64,000 bases of DNA from Beaufortia kweichowensis (GCA_019155185.1 CM032813.1:1546501-1610500), one strand, 5' to 3'. Numbered from the stretch's first letter, positions 37,839-52,019 are shown. Notes: generated by a model not told the origin, from the sequence alone. Program-made: numbers and translations.

Positions 37839-39527
37839 CACAGATAATATTTCTCATTTACCTCTCGTAAAACACATTTATGAAAACATTAATATTCTTT
37901 TTTTTTACTAAACAATAAAAACTAAAATATATAAAATGGGTAAAACATTATCTTGAATAAATATAAAAGATCTGAAATTGAAAAAATTTTATTTTTTAGT
38001 AAGCAATAACAAAAAATGTTAAAAATGTGCTGCACCTTCTTCTGAAATAAAGTAAGAATCAGACACTCGCTTATTAGTGAGCCTGAAATAACTCACAATC
38101 TTAACTATCTAAAAAAAAATGTAGATTTTTATTTAAAATGTGAAATTTAGATTAAAAATTCTCAATTTTCTGTTCTGAAGTGTAGCAAGATTGAGTCCTT
38201 TATAGATTTATAGACAGGTCAAAACATATTGAACGTGAAACCCGTGACTGTGTCCGCTGCCCTATAGGAATGTCGACCACTTTTATTCATTGCTTTTCAG
38301 GATAATGTGTAAGAAGGAGGTAAAGCATCAAATGCCGACGGACTCCAGGGAGGCTCATCGACAAGCCTTCCGAAAACGAGTAGGGAACGCGGAGATGCTT
38401 TAACTAAGCCAAGGACAAATGTCTTTCGATCAAACGCTTCTTTTCATTACGCATTCACCGAGCCAAGCAGCAGGCAGCTAATGCCTGGTTAAGTTGCTTT
38501 AAGCCGAGGCCTCGGGGTAGCCCGCCTCCAGCGCAGACAACGAAGACAACGACTCCAAACTAACGCACGAAGCCCAATCAATGTCCATTCACACGCAGGG
38601 CTTCCTTGAAGACCGAAGTTGGTGAAAGGAGACAAAAGTAAAAAGAGGAGAGATGTTTTTCTCCTCTCACAGCAGGGGCTCAGCACGGACTTATGGACCG
38701 TAGCATTCACCTGTGCTGTAAGATCTGTTGGCCTTTCAAAGAGAATGTGCTAACATTTATTACACACACATGAAAGGGACATTGGGGGTGGAGAGGCCGG
38801 GCTATATTTATGGATCGTTGGACATTTGAGTGTTTCTGTGTTCCAGTATCGCTATTCTGATGGATCCGAAAAGAGTGAAATTGGGTCTATTCTATGGTGT
38901 ATAGTTTTATGTGTGTGTGTGTTTGTGTACATGAGCTCTTCTGAGTGTGTTTACATGCCCATAGCAGTATTCCTGCCAACTCTGTGTTTCTAGGAAAACA
39001 CATTTCAGGTGAATTATCTGCATCATAATGTTCTTCATCACAAGCCAAAAAGAACTTGGCACACTTACTGAGACACACACACACATCAAAGTTTGCTCTA
39101 GAACAATCTGTCTTCGATGTTTGCATTTAAAGCACTTAAACCTTAAGCTTATTAATGCAGGTCCCGCCTTTCAATAATTGCATATAGCTCTTGGAAAATT
39201 GTGCTTTATTTTTATTTATTGTTAATTACAAATGCCCATTACACCCACACTATTTGCACTATAGACATGAATGAAATATCAAATCATATAGATCGTCACA
39301 CAGCCGTTTCTATTACCTTCTCTAAATGATCAGACTCATTTCATGAGCAATGATATTAATTTACTGTACACTGATGGAGTGACCAGAGGCACATCTAGGA
39401 TAAATCTAGTTTTTTTCCATCATGGGTAATGTGAGTTAAAAGACTTTACATAAATATGTAAAAAAAAAAAAAACTAGTTTACCTAGTATGACAAGAAAGA
39501 TATGACATCTTCCTTTTTGTTTTTTTG

Positions 39528-39730
39528 AAGCTGCAATCCATAAATTGTTTGGATAAAAATAAATAAATCTGTTACTGAGCAAGTTCATTAAAATATAAAG
39601 TACATTAAAATCATCAAACTTTACAGGAAATGCCTGTTTGACGTCATTTGACCTAAATACAAATTAACGCAAGTACATTTTGAACAGAAATTATGATATA
39701 GAGACAGAATTTATAGACTGTAGCTTTAAT
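39528..39730 (+). repeat. Dispersed repeat D, second copy in the pcdh17 intron
   Basis: GAAGCTGCAATCCATAAATTG, TTTACAGGAAATGCCTGTTTG and ACGTCATTTGACCTAAATAC follow the order seen in the 36247 copy. It ends near GACTGTAGCTTTAATAAAA. Confidence 0.72.
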
Positions 39731-42222
39731 AAAACTAAATGACACATACAAAAGGCCCTCATCACTGAACAACAAAAAGAAAAAATAATTCAATGTCCCT
39801 TCATTCATATTTGTGACACTTCAGCTCGCCATTAACTGATTACATCACCCTTCTCTTTGTCAGTAGATCAAACGAAAACATATTCTGCCCTTTTCTCCTA
39901 TTCATCATGATGTGCCGTATGCACAGCTCATCAGGTGAAGCCTATACTGTGCCGATCAAATTAAGACCGCAGAAAAATACAGCATGCCTCTCTATCAAAG
40001 GTCTAAAACACTCTGATGTGTTCACGTAACCTTGTCCTCAAACACAAATATTGAAAGGACACACTATATAATTCAAATATGAACCAAGGCAGCTCCTGTC
40101 TTTCAGGTCCAATGATTGAATGGACGTCGGGGAGGAAGTGGGTTGGACACAAAAGAACCGTTGCACCACATCGTCAACACAAGGACAGGAAATGATTTCT
40201 AGTGATGTCCTGCAGAAAATAAACTAAAGCAGCACGAACGGGAGGAGATTTCTTTCAAATGTGGCGTAAATATTCGGGAGTTATAATGTCTGAAGTGACA
40301 CAGGTGCGCTCGGAAACAAAATCAGCCCTTTACGAGACCGCGTGACTAAAGGAAAGTCTAAATGAAGTCATTTAAGCCTTTATAATTAGGACAGAGGAAG
40401 TCACACCCGTGCTGAGTGAAGCTTTTGTAATGTACATCTGGTACGAGCGCCAGTTCGCTTTCAGACTCTCTTTTGGCCCGTGTGTCTTTATAACCTGCTG
40501 CTGCAGCTAAAGTTCAATCTTGGAAAAGTACAAAAATCCGCTGCGGGATTCTGCAGGTGGGGAAAAACTGGATGGCAGGTGCACGCACAGATGCCCAGAT
40601 CTTCACTAATTCAAGTTCCACTTGTTTCTGCGGCTAATTACACTAACAAACACACACAAAACACCTTTTTCATTAATTGTATTAATCTGTTTTCATTTTC
40701 CCAAATGGCAGTTTTAGTGTATTGACTCATCTAGTATACACAAAACAAATCCTGCTTTTCCAGAGCAGATAAAAAGAGATCGACAATTCACTTGACAATT
40801 ATTAAATCGTTTAGAAACGGCTCTTTACTTGAACAATTATTAGATAGGGTAAATAAACTATAAAACTAACTCTTTTCTGTCTAGTTTTGATGTTTAGATA
40901 TATTGCTACAAAATAACCAAAACAATGTTTAAAACATTCCTAAAAAGCACAAAAGCTGACATACTTACACCATTTCATGAGAAGTGCCACAAATCTTGTT
41001 AGTATCGACAGAACAACTGAAAAGCTACCAAACACCTCACCAGTGCCCAAAATGAAAGTGATCACACTTGATCTCTGACTGGCAGTAACTAACTCATCTT
41101 CTAAATCAGTTCCTGTAAATGTAAATGCCATTCCCCTGCTGTTTTCCCACAATTGGATTTAATACTTTTCCACTTGTCATCACTTTGTCACCGCAACGGT
41201 TCCCCGGAGTCCCGCGCGGAGGAAGAGGATTATACGTCTGTCAATTATCTCCTCTTCCCCGGGATCACGCCGACGTGCCCGACTAACTAAACATACACGC
41301 TCGATGATGTCCAACCACTCATTACTAGAGTCAGCGGGTGTTATCCGTGGTTGTGTGTACACCTTTAGAGTAATGGAGATGCCTTTAACCCCATTATTTG
41401 ACGAGGAAGAGACTGATGGAGTGAGAGAGGAAAAATAAGGAGAAACTCTAAGAGATAAGGTGTAACCTTTTAATGAAGACAAGCGCAAGATAGACAGGAA
41501 CGCTGAAGATGGAGGCGGGCGATAGACACGGGAAATAAGTAAAAGGAGGAAATGGAGACAAAGAGGAAAATAGAGTAACAGTCTAAAAGTGTATTTGGAT
41601 TTGGGTCTCAATCAAGTATTTGATGAACGTAATCATTGCAGTAACTGATCTATTGAAGCTGGCCCTCGTAATGTGCGGGTCATGAGGAGAAAGCTGTTGA
41701 ATCCCGTAAGTGGCTTTCAGTGGGACAGGAAGAGAATCCAGCCAGATCCTTCTCTTTCCACACAGCTTGACACACAGCTGTTCCAGTCCTTTAATTTCTC
41801 GCTGGCTTCACAACAGTCTCTCTAAATCTCTCCCTGTAATACACCGTCCACTCATTTCTTTCACATCTTAAATCACAAATTGAGATATTGCAGTGCGAGT
41901 GGCTGACACATCTGAAACATTTCATAAAGGCATTAATGATTTCAAAAGCAGCTATGATGTTTTTCTGATCAAAGTGTTAAAATGATCTCCTTAGCAACAG
42001 CTGCAGGGCCCCCGCCATAAGCAAGCGGGGACCAATCTCTCCGCAGCTGACACCAGGGGTCCACACGTACGCTGGGAAGAAAATGCAGCTCAGGGAAGCG
42101 TGATACAAAATGTGACATATGAAGAAAGCACATTTCCAGGAAGCCAGAGTCTTGAAATCCTACAAAATCCATTTCAAATGAGAACTCTGACTACTTTAAA
42201 CTTAAAAGGAATTACCATAGTA

Positions 42223-42393
42223 ACCATATTTCCCACCAAAATACAATAGTTGCTACAATTATTACTACTATTATATAAATTGTCTCTGAACGGTTTTCTG
42301 TCATTTGTGGTTTTGATGATACAGGAAGAAGAGAACAGAGAGCAGTAGACGATTCGATAACAGGAGTAGTTGGTATTTTGGTGGAAATATGGT
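42223..42393. mobile_element. Palindromic MITE (ACCATATTTCCCACCAAAATAC ends)
   Basis: The left end ACCATATTTCCCACCAAAAT and the right end GTATTTTGGTGGAAATATGGT are inverted with a one-base indel. No coding interior. Confidence 0.83.
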
Positions 42394-42472
42394 GCATTTA
42401 TTAAGAAATTATTTGAACAAATGATGAAACAAAATAAAATGCTTTTTAAAAAAATGCTAATTTGATCAAAGT

Positions 42473-42653
42473 ATCCCTCACAGAAAAGACACATGAAATT
42501 CACCTTTGTGTAAAAACCCATGAGATTACATGTGGTCAAATGTTATCAACATGACATTTTTATATGTGATCCTATGGGGTTTTACATTTGATATTTATAT
42601 TGCCCACATGTGAAAGGCATGTGAAATTCATCAGTTTTTTTTCTGTGAGGGAT
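42473..42653. mobile_element. Palindromic MITE (ATCCCTCACAGAAAA ends)
   Basis: The left end ATCCCTCACAGAAAA and the right end TTTTTCTGTGAGGGAT are inverted repeats. The interior carries CACATGAAATTCA and CATGTGAAATTCATC arms. It lies only 80 bp from the preceding MITE and is of a different family. Confidence 0.83.
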
Positions 42654-43803
42654 CATTGGGAAATCTCCAAAAGATTGAGAAAGTAAAGGGTGGTCTCTCA
42701 GTCAGAACATATTAAATCCTGAAAAAAAATCCTGCTCCTAAACTGGTTAGAAAGCAAACAGACACAGTCCGATCACACGCCTGTCCAGCTCTTATCCTGC
42801 ACATCCTGATCCCATATCCTTCCACGCTCGCGAGCTTAGCATGCTTCCAGATTTCCGTTTCACTTTATTAAATTAGCATTGACCTTTCCTTTTCCAACAG
42901 GCTCATCACCGTGCCGTCTAGAACCCACTGCTTCAGTAGCCTTCATATAAATACATATTTACTCTCTGCTTCATAAATCTGATCAAATTAGAAAGAGATG
43001 TTTGACTGAAATGCAATAAGACATGCTCTGCCCCCGTGTTGCTGAGGGACATTCATTTAGAAGTCTCACTTCAATATCAAATATCAGCCGTTTTAACTGT
43101 TAATTCATTTATTTTCTATATGTGCAGGTGGATCATTAGTAATATTGTTTATCACAGCTGTAGACAGGAGTTCAGGGCTCTTGTGTATTGCTGTACATCA
43201 ATACTGCTTTAATGGACCTTTATACCTAAATACTGCCATTTATGAAACATATATTGCTTTTGACTTTTATTTATTTAGAATTAATGTTTTGCAAGATTCA
43301 TGATCTTAATTTCTTAAAAATAATACCAACAAATACAAAAAAATCTGATTCAATGTGTTACTTCAGGATTAAGGTCAAAGATTAGTGGATTTACGCAGGA
43401 TAAGAAAGGGATTATATACGCTCAACAATGCTAAAACACAGATCTGAGATTTCATTAAAACACCTGGCATGTAAACAACATTATATTACATGTACTTGAA
43501 AACAAGTAGACAACACAAGCTCTATATGTATTTAAGAACTGCATTGCTTTGTTACCAGGTGATGTATTTCTGACAGTACGTGCACAGAGGATGACAGCCT
43601 GCGGTCACAGTAAAGCCGGTCGACTGGGATTAGATATGCTCAACGGGTGTTACTGTTCTGAATTACAGATTAGATTTATGAATGTGCTCATGTTTTCACT
43701 GGAATTACAGTGCTGAACCCTGTTTATATGCTGTAAAGATCACCTTAAAATCATGTGCTAGACATGAAAATCATGGATAAATGTTGAGTGAAGGTAAGCG
43801 TTA

Positions 43804-44091
43804 AGGCCCATTCACATCAAGAATGATAACTATAACGTTGTTTTATTTTTATTTTTTAAAGTGTCCACATTACAACTATAATAAACACAGAAGAACAATA
43901 TGTTTATGATCACTTTTTCAGAGTGATTTTTCCAGCTGATGAACGCCAAAACAGCCAAAATCAATTCACATCTAAAGGGTTCACGCATTTAAAGAAAGAA
44001 ACATTAGCGTGCAACCTTAGAATAAACAAAGTTATGGATGCTAATATAGTTATTGTTATCATTATCGGTGTGAATGGGTCTAAAGTCTGAT
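43804..44091. mobile_element. Palindromic MITE (AGGCCCATTCACATC ends)
   Basis: The left end AGGCCCATTCACATCAAGAA, then TGATAACTATAACG, is mirrored by the right end TAGTTATTGTTATCATTATC, then GGTGTGAATGGGTCT. I recall this as an abundant otophysan MITE. A short relic of the same end is at 18934-18975. Confidence 0.85.
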
Positions 44092-46344
44092 ATGTTAGAC
44101 ACAAATGTCAGCTATCAAATTGTGCATAAAATTAAAAAATCCTAAAATTCATCTTTCTTGTCATTAAAAAACAATGATTGCACTATTTTAAAAAAAACAA
44201 GGAAAAAAATAGTATGAAAAGTGAAAAAGGCAGAAAGTGGAAAACGTGACCCAGTGTAGTCAGGAAAATTAAAAACAATGCATTTTATGGATTAAGGATG
44301 TCTCAGAATGGGGTAGATTACTTACTAAAAGCAGCACTTAAGGGTGCATGGAGGTCTCGCGCTCTGCTTTATATAATAAAACCCATCTTGGTCCCAGTAT
44401 GAGAGAGGTCATAAACGTATTCACACTTGCCGAGCTGAAGCTAATTCAGATGGTGTCTCTGGATGTGCGATTTACTGTGGATTTAAATGAACAAGCAAAT
44501 GCAACTGATTTTAAGTGTTTTGTTTGATCTCGACTGCTCAGGTGCTTGATCCCCGGAACCCACCGGCAGAAAATATCCCCGACGGCAGCCATTGCACTTC
44601 GATTACTGGTCAATGAACAATGAAGAATGTTCTAGAAACACTTGTCATGTTGATGTAGCAGCTGCACGCCCAGCGCGTCTCCGAGAAGCGATGGTGTGAG
44701 GCTGGTGGGAAAGCAAAGCTCGGAGGCAAATACTCCAGCAATCTGTGTAAAAACAATTTTCAGGCTGTAATTGGTGGCAGCGATAATGAAGCTCAATGTG
44801 AATGTTTGTTTCTTTCAGCATTAGCTGGTGAAAACCACATTACAGAACATGATTGTATAACCGCAGTTGGTCGAGTCTACATATAACAGATGTGTGCGCA
44901 TCTGATGTAGGACGTCAAAAAACTGGAAAAGAGAGCTATAGATTTTAGAGCTAAATGAATAAGCGTTTCACCTGGAGTCCATCCACACGTACATTGATTT
45001 CGAGCCTGAAAGCTGTGAGAAATCTTGTGCAGAAATATTCAGCGCTGATTAATTCCTGAGACACGGACAACATCCGAGAACATTACAAAGATTTTAACTT
45101 AGCGGCATCAAGTGAAATCGTAACTTAACTATGTTTCCTTTTAAGAAGCCACGTTTTGGCCAAATTTTAATCTGCCTGACAGAGATGGATTTAGCCCAGC
45201 AAGAACAAAAATTTAGAAAGAACATTGACGTAAATGTTGGTTTTACCTGTTTAGATCTCATTTATATGCCATTAGCTGTTGCCTAGCTACAACAATAGTG
45301 TTCCTCTGGGTTTCTCGTGCCCTTCCTCTCGCTTTGACAAAACCCAAAACCAACCTCTAAAAACATCATCACAATCTCATCATCACAAGGGCTCGCTTCT
45401 GTATCTTCATCATGTGATGCTGAAGGAGAAGATCAGCGGTTCTCTGATCTCCAGATTTACACTTTTTAATCAAGGCAGATTTTGAACACCTTCCGTCCAG
45501 ATGGCCAGACAGATTTTTTATACTGAAAGAACAAGCCTGTGGATCTATAGCGTCAAAATAACAGCCTTACACATCCACACAACCACACAAGTAATGAGCA
45601 CCGGGGGATGTAAATTTCAGAGATAGAGAATCTCCATAATTGATCCTCTGTGCAGGACTCGGATGCTAAATTGCTCTCTTTCTCTCTGTGTTTCTCTCTC
45701 TCTCTTTCTGATCAGTGTTAATTGCTGATGGTATTTACAGTTGAAGCCCCGGCCAGGGTTGTTCATCACTTAACAGTGCTGATCCCCTAATCGCACCCCC
45801 TAGATGATAACAGCAAGACAAAGACAAAAAATGAGACGCATTCAAAGCAACTACACATGGCCGGGATGAAAATGAAACGCATATTAACAAAAAACTTTTC
45901 CTCACAATCTAAGTTCCTGTGGTCTGGGGTGATACTTCCTCTCTGGCCTTTGTTATGATAGTCATTGGATAAGGCGAGAGTGCAGTGAGACAATAGCTTT
46001 CCAATTAAAATGGCTCTTCCTCCACGATTCCTCAAGGTGCTGCATGTGACAGTTTAATTAACAAACCCTCTTATCTTAATTCAGCAGGAGAAAAAAAAGA
46101 AAAAAAGAAATGCAACAAGCTGAGGTTATCGAGGAAAAACACAGCCGACGTTTACACGCATGAACACGCACAGACACGATAAACTTCATATATCTTGTAG
46201 TATCTGAGAGGCTTGCGTTAGATCCGGTTGTGGTTTTTGTGCTTTTAACATTGGCACATGAAAATTCATCAGGGACACACTTCTGTGACATCAATCTGAT
46301 TGTATCAATGTTTATTGCTTTTAAACCGCTCCATTATCTATTAT

Positions 46345-46505
46345 AGTAACACTTTATAATGAGGTTTTATTTGGTAACATATCTACATTAGGTAAAATAT
46401 TTCTAGAGATTTTATTCATCTTAGTACATGTTGATCATTAACCAAAACACACAAAAGTTAACATTACTTAATGCACAATGTACTAACATTAACAAAGTAA
46501 TATAT
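46345..46505. mobile_element. Palindromic MITE (GTAACACTTTATAATGAGG end), truncated
   Basis: The left end matches the 32131 and 56369 copies. Interior ACATTAACAAAG and ATGCACAATGTACTAACAT match as well. The right end is missing and element C follows within about 10 bp. Confidence 0.78.
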
Positions 46506-46513
46506 ATACTATA

Positions 46514-46647
46514 ACATTTACATTTAGGCATTTAGCTGAGGCTTTTATCCAAAGCGACTTACAAATATTAGGAGACAATGAAGCGACACATCAAAAGCGG
46601 CAACAATAGTACTAAGAAGTGCTTTACTAAGTTTACAATGTTTTGCA
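46514..46647 (+). mobile_element. Dispersed SINE-like element C, second copy
   Basis: About 90 percent matched by eye to 5781-5915 over its full length. It sits directly beside a truncated MITE copy (46345-46505). Confidence 0.82.
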
Positions 46648-46875
46648 TATAAAAATACGTTGCTCATTGATAGGTAATGTTTACTAACGCTTCAGTTACT
46701 TCAGAGCAAACATTTTGATAAGAAATTAAACAAAGAGGCAGTTTTCAGTCAAAACTTGAAACTGATAAAGCTGAAAATATTTTCAATATTTTGAAGAATC
46801 TGTTTATATTTTACTAAAGCCTAAAAAAATTTGTCTAATCACGAGTTATCGATTTAAAAAAAATAGAAATATATA

Positions 46876-47075
46876 TATACACGTTATGGATGTGATATGA
46901 CTCTTCAAAGATGTTATTATAAAATGTGTTAATTTATGAAGAATATGGGCTGTTATGGATGTGACTATTCTGAAAACAGCACTTTAGCTGACTATGAAAA
47001 CTCATGATTTAAACACAAAACTTTTAGAGAGACCTATTTAAACAATCAAATATTGACATCTTTGTATCACAAAAA
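46876..47075 (-). repeat. Dispersed repeat A, inverted copy in the pcdh17 intron
   Basis: On the minus strand it reads as repeat A: GTCTCTCTAAAAG, CATGAGTTTTCATAGTCAG, AAAGTGCTGTTTTCAGAATAG and the CATATTCTTCATAAATTAAC region. It has not expanded into a tandem array. Confidence 0.82.
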
Positions 47076-48046
47076 AGGGTCTTTTTGATTTGACGTGGAC
47101 TTTAACTAGCTACTGTAAAGCCAAACGTTTAGCATCACTGCGGATCTGACGCACACAGTAAGACACAAAAGAAAGAAATTATCCCTTTAATTACCATAGA
47201 GCGCACAGCAGCATTTATTGGACAGCTTCTCTTTGATTATTATTTAAACTGTAGGTGGCTTATAGCCCACAGGAAACAGCAGAACTGCACTACTTAAGCC
47301 CACCTCCTGCTGAGAGACAGCATGTCTCTCCATCCTCCCTCTGGCCATTTATCTCCATCTATCCTTCATCCATCTTCTTTGATTATTACTATTTTATTTT
47401 ATTATTATTTAAGCACTAACTGCTAAGCATCTGACCTCTTTATTCATTACAAGCTATTGCTTTCTTCTCTTTCTTTTCTTTTCTCAGCAAATCTGCTACA
47501 GTATCTTCCTGAAAGCAGTAAATAATAAAAAATAATTTATTATAAAAAAAAGAAAAGTAAACATCGTGGCTTTAAACATCTCAGGCACTTTTATCTCAGG
47601 GTAAGTCTAAACTGTCTCAAATATGGAGAAGAACAATCTATACAAACAAGCACACAACGATAAGCCCGACGGGTACGAACGGCATTCATGTGTCTCTCTA
47701 TCAAATCTCTCTGGAAGTACGAACGTGAACAGACATCCCAGAGAGAGGTCGTGCCCGGCTCTCTTAAACGCAGCTTAAAGATGAAGGGCAGAGGATGTCA
47801 CATCCACAGCAGAACCTTGAGAATCCTCCAGAACTGTCAGAAGAGGAAGTCATCATTTACAGAACGGGATATGAAGACAAAAGCAGGAGTTCTGGGGCTT
47901 TATATAACAATACGCAAATCTGTGCTTAGTTCATTTTGTGAGTTGGTTTAAAGCAAAAGTTAATAACTCTAAAAATAACTCTACTGTCAAATTTTACTTA
48001 CTTTCTAAATCAGTTTTGTAATTCTTCTACGAAACAAGAAAAGCTT

Positions 48047-48431
48047 AAAGGGATGGTTCACCCAAAAAAGAAAAATCATATCATTTATTTACCCTCATGT
48101 CATTTTAAACCTGTATGACTTTTTTTTTTTAGCAAGAATGTTGGTAATCGTACAACACCGACCCCTTTTGTACAACAGCACAATCACTGATACATTTCTC
48201 AAAATACCTTCTTTTGTTTTTATTAATGATATGAGGGTTAATAAGTGATGACAATTTTGGGGTTAATTTTGGGTCAAGCTTATTTTGCTATAAGGGTTTC
48301 CCCATCATTTTTCAGCTTGACAGATTGAAACACTTTCTTCTGGTCAACACCAAATAAGAATAAAGTATCACAGCTTTGGAAAACATGCTTAAATAGTGAC
48401 ATGACTTTCAATTTTGGGTGAACTGTTCCTT
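48047..48431. mobile_element. MITE of the TTCACCCAAAA family, both ends present
   Basis: The left end AAAGGGATGGTTCACCCAAA and the right end TTTTGGGTGAACTGTTCCTT are inverted repeats. CCTCATGTCATTTTAAACCTG and CAAGAATGTTGGTAATCGT are family landmarks. About 170 bp of extra sequence (48230-48400) replaces part of the usual interior. Confidence 0.85.
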
Positions 48432-49116
48432 GTTTTTAATCTCTATATACACAAGAAAACACACAGACTTGCTGCAAGGCGCTCGCTGTATGAAGACAGC
48501 ACACAGATGAGAAGGAGTGTAAAGGAGTCAGAAAGTGCAGACTCATCATCATAATCTTCTTCTAGGGAATCTTTACTATGGCTGGACAACATGTTTCCCC
48601 TACAGACTCCCGTCTCTCAAACTAACACAGAAATACACACAGTATAACAACACAAACACTTCATCTGAGTCAGAAAGAGACAGAAAAGGGCAGGAAGTCT
48701 TTGTGAGCCTGAAGGTTGAGATGATGTCCAGCTTCACCGGACCCACACACACGCCTCATCAAACTAAACCAACACATAACTGTAAAATCACACAAGGGTC
48801 ATGTTTAACTTCCCTTAATGCCGCAGGTTACCCAATGAATTGGCAAAGAGCAAGACATCTTCAGGACCTTGTGAAATCAAATCTGGAGTTTTGTGGCTTT
48901 TAGTTCATATCTGTTCACTTAGAGGTCATCTACATTCAAATCTACTCCCAAAAGTGTATCTTAAAATCTAACAGATACACACATTTTCACTTTTTCTCTC
49001 TCAAATAAAGATTAGCAAATATGTGTATGACTAATTTTGTCGACCTTTAACGTTGACATTCAATAACATTTCTGTTTCTTTGTAGTCAAGAAAGATGCAT
49101 TATACTATAAAAGTAA

Positions 49117-49192
49117 AAAAAATGTTCTTTGAAAGGAAGGTTCTTTGGGAAACCAGAAATTTTCTAGCAACTTTATTCTTAAGAGTGTAGCC
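49117..49192 (-). repeat. Dispersed repeat E, inverted fragment
   Basis: On the minus strand it reads CTACACTCTTAAGAATAAAG, then TTTCTGGTTTCCCAAAGAAC. This is the same end type as 20936-21045. Confidence 0.62.
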
Positions 49193-50999
49193 ACATTTTT
49201 GTCCAATTACATTTTAAAAATATCAAAAATAATGTCAGTTATGTAAACTAACAACTTTTTTCCACCATCTACGCAGAAGACGAGCTGAGAAATCTTGTTA
49301 CATTAACTACTAAACATCTAAAGCTCAGCTTTCAAGACACCTAAACTGCCTTCAGGAAAGAGTTACATTTAGCATTAGTTAGTTAGTCATTAGCATAAAC
49401 GTTCTTGAGTTCTTAATGAGTCATAAAACACAGCCTGGGTCACCGGTAAGACATCACAATCTGAAACAGATCCCTCCCTGAGGAAAGTCGACATGGTCAT
49501 GAATTATTTCTGACCTGCCCCCAATCTGACATCGACATGGAAGTGAATATATATATAGATTGGTGACATTGTGGTGAACAAGCCCCTTGCCACTAACTGC
49601 AAGTGTGCGGTCACAAGCGGTTTACGCCAGAAGGGGCCAATCTGGATAAAAATGGTCATTCATTACCAAAGAGATGGACAGGAAGAAAGAGTGAGAGAAC
49701 AAAAATATTGAAATTGTGAATTTAAGGATGGATTGATGTGTGGATGATTGGACACTTCATCCAAGGTCTCCAAATTGTGTCCTCATAAAATCCCTGCATG
49801 TGTAAAAACCTCTGGAAACAAACAATAAGGCCTGATTATTATTTGAAAGGTCCAAACAATCCCCTCCATTAGAGATAACACTGTCCTGGATGAGTACACT
49901 TCAAGCTCCGCCAATGAAAATAAAAGACAAATCTCAAACGACGGCTATTTAATAATTTTCAAGTGCCAATCAAGTTATTTGCACAAACCGTACGGAAGTT
50001 TAAGTTTAGTTTTAACAACCTTTACAAACCTCTTGACAGACAGATTTTTTTATCTCATCACAGGTCTTAATAGCTCACTAATTAAGCCAAACGTAATTAT
50101 ACACCCAACAATGCCTTAAAGTAAAAGGTTAAAACTAAAATGCGTGCCGATTCACCCGGGGATTAGAGTCGCCGCATTAATTAATCCAGCATATGTGTGC
50201 TTATCAAAGTTAATAATCAGTTTAAGCTAAAATCAACTAAGAGAGAAGGAGGATGAAAAGAGAATAAAGAAAATGATCTACCACTGCTCTGCATTTCAAA
50301 AATAGATCGGGTTAATAGGCGAAATTAAAGCTAGAAATATAGAGCAGCCCGGTACTGTAGGTTACTTCAAAGTCAACACGGAAAGACGTTCACAACCCAT
50401 TTGTGAAATGAGATATTCAAGGGGAAAATTAGATTTTATTTTATCAGGAACTGATTACATTATTAAAAGTAAATGTTATGCACTAAAACGGAAAATACGC
50501 TGGCAAAAACACAGCTTTTTGCACAGTACATCAGGAAATAACACACAAAATAAAACCAGGATGTGTGTTATAAATTGGGGCAAAAATGAGAATATTTCAT
50601 GTTGACTCCTATAGGACTTTAAAATGAATGAAAAGGCTGTGACTTGACAACATATTGTAATTAATTTGTTAAAATGTTTTGACCCATCAGTGAAAATTAA
50701 TTGAAAAAAATGTACTCTGTCCGTGGAAGAGGAAAGCCACAAAACATGGTTCATAACAACTAAACCCTAAACATGCATCATCAGACATGGTTTGAGCACT
50801 TCCATCTGTCCAAGCACTTGTAAACATCTAAAATGTATCATGGGTCACGTCTGACAGTAAACAAAGAGGCAGGCCTGTGCGGAGTTTTGCATGAATACTG
50901 CAGTCTACATCTGGAGCTGTCAGCTTTGTTTTATGAACTCATATGTGAAAATCTCTCAAGCACTGTTAAACTATATTAATCTAGCGCTGATGTTCTCGG

Positions 51000-51770
51000 G
51001 TTATTGGATGTAATGGTTTACAGCCATGGTGCTTGGTTTAAACACGGTCTCGACTCAAATTTGATTGCTTTCATAAAGTATTTTTCCCTTCTTAGACGGC
51101 AAAATAGGATTCTTAGTCAAAGAGAATTAAAGACACGGCGCTGTTGCCCAGGCTCAGCCCTTAGGAGGAAACACAAAATCAAAAGCCTTTCCTCCGAGAC
51201 GCCCGCCTTTTTATTTGGCAAAAACATTTTTTTCAACCTTTATGTCAAAGCGTTTGAACGAGTGATAAGGTCAAATGCAAAAGATCATAAAGAACATGTG
51301 CGCGAGTCACTCGAGTAGCTGTGAGCGTGCACCACGCCCGGCGCGCCAATTACCACCGCTAACTCTGTGAATTTCTCTCTGAAACGAGCCCTTGTCCATT
51401 TTGCAAATGTGTGGTATAAATTAGCTTCTGTATAGATTAATACCTCCTAATTTCTTAATTCCAGCTCTGTCCGGGACGGAGAAACCCCAAATAGCATTTA
51501 GCACACGTCAAATAATGAGCTTTCGGTTAGAAGAAGAGGGAGATGACGAGCAAGCGTCCAATGAGAGCACAGGAAAATGAGTCTACGGCTTCGACGGGTC
51601 CCTTCTTAATCATGATCACACGGTACCGTGTGAAGAATAAGCCATTACTTATACAAACAGAGTATAATTAGTCAGCGCGGCGACAGGGGCGGCAGGCTAA
51701 TGTCACAGATTTATGGTTCGCTCCCTCGGATGGCAGAGGACACAGTGACGTTATGACTCTGAAATATCAT
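51000..51770. promoter_or_regulatory. Candidate conserved non-coding block in the pcdh17 intron
   Basis: A long unique stretch without recognisable repeats. It carries CCAATTACC, ATTTTGCAAATGTG, CTAATTTCTTAATTCC and TAATTAG-type cores, and the rare site GGCGCGCC at 51340-51347. Intronic location next to a neural adhesion gene suggests an enhancer, but no conservation data are available. Confidence 0.3.
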
Positions 51771-52019
51771 AACTGTGATACCAGGGGCTGACAAGGGTTC
51801 TGCTTAATTACATCAAACAAAGTACAGCACAAAGAGAACATGTCTTGTGCATGTTAGGGCTGAAAGATACAGCAAAAAATCTGAACCCTGCTGACAATAT
51901 TCAATATACGGCTTGTATTTAAAAAAACATTTTAACCAAACGGTCACTGTTCCTCAAAAAAGTCACCATGTTCAAATAGTAGAAAAGTGAAAAGTCAACC
52001 CTAATCTTGAAGTCAACCT

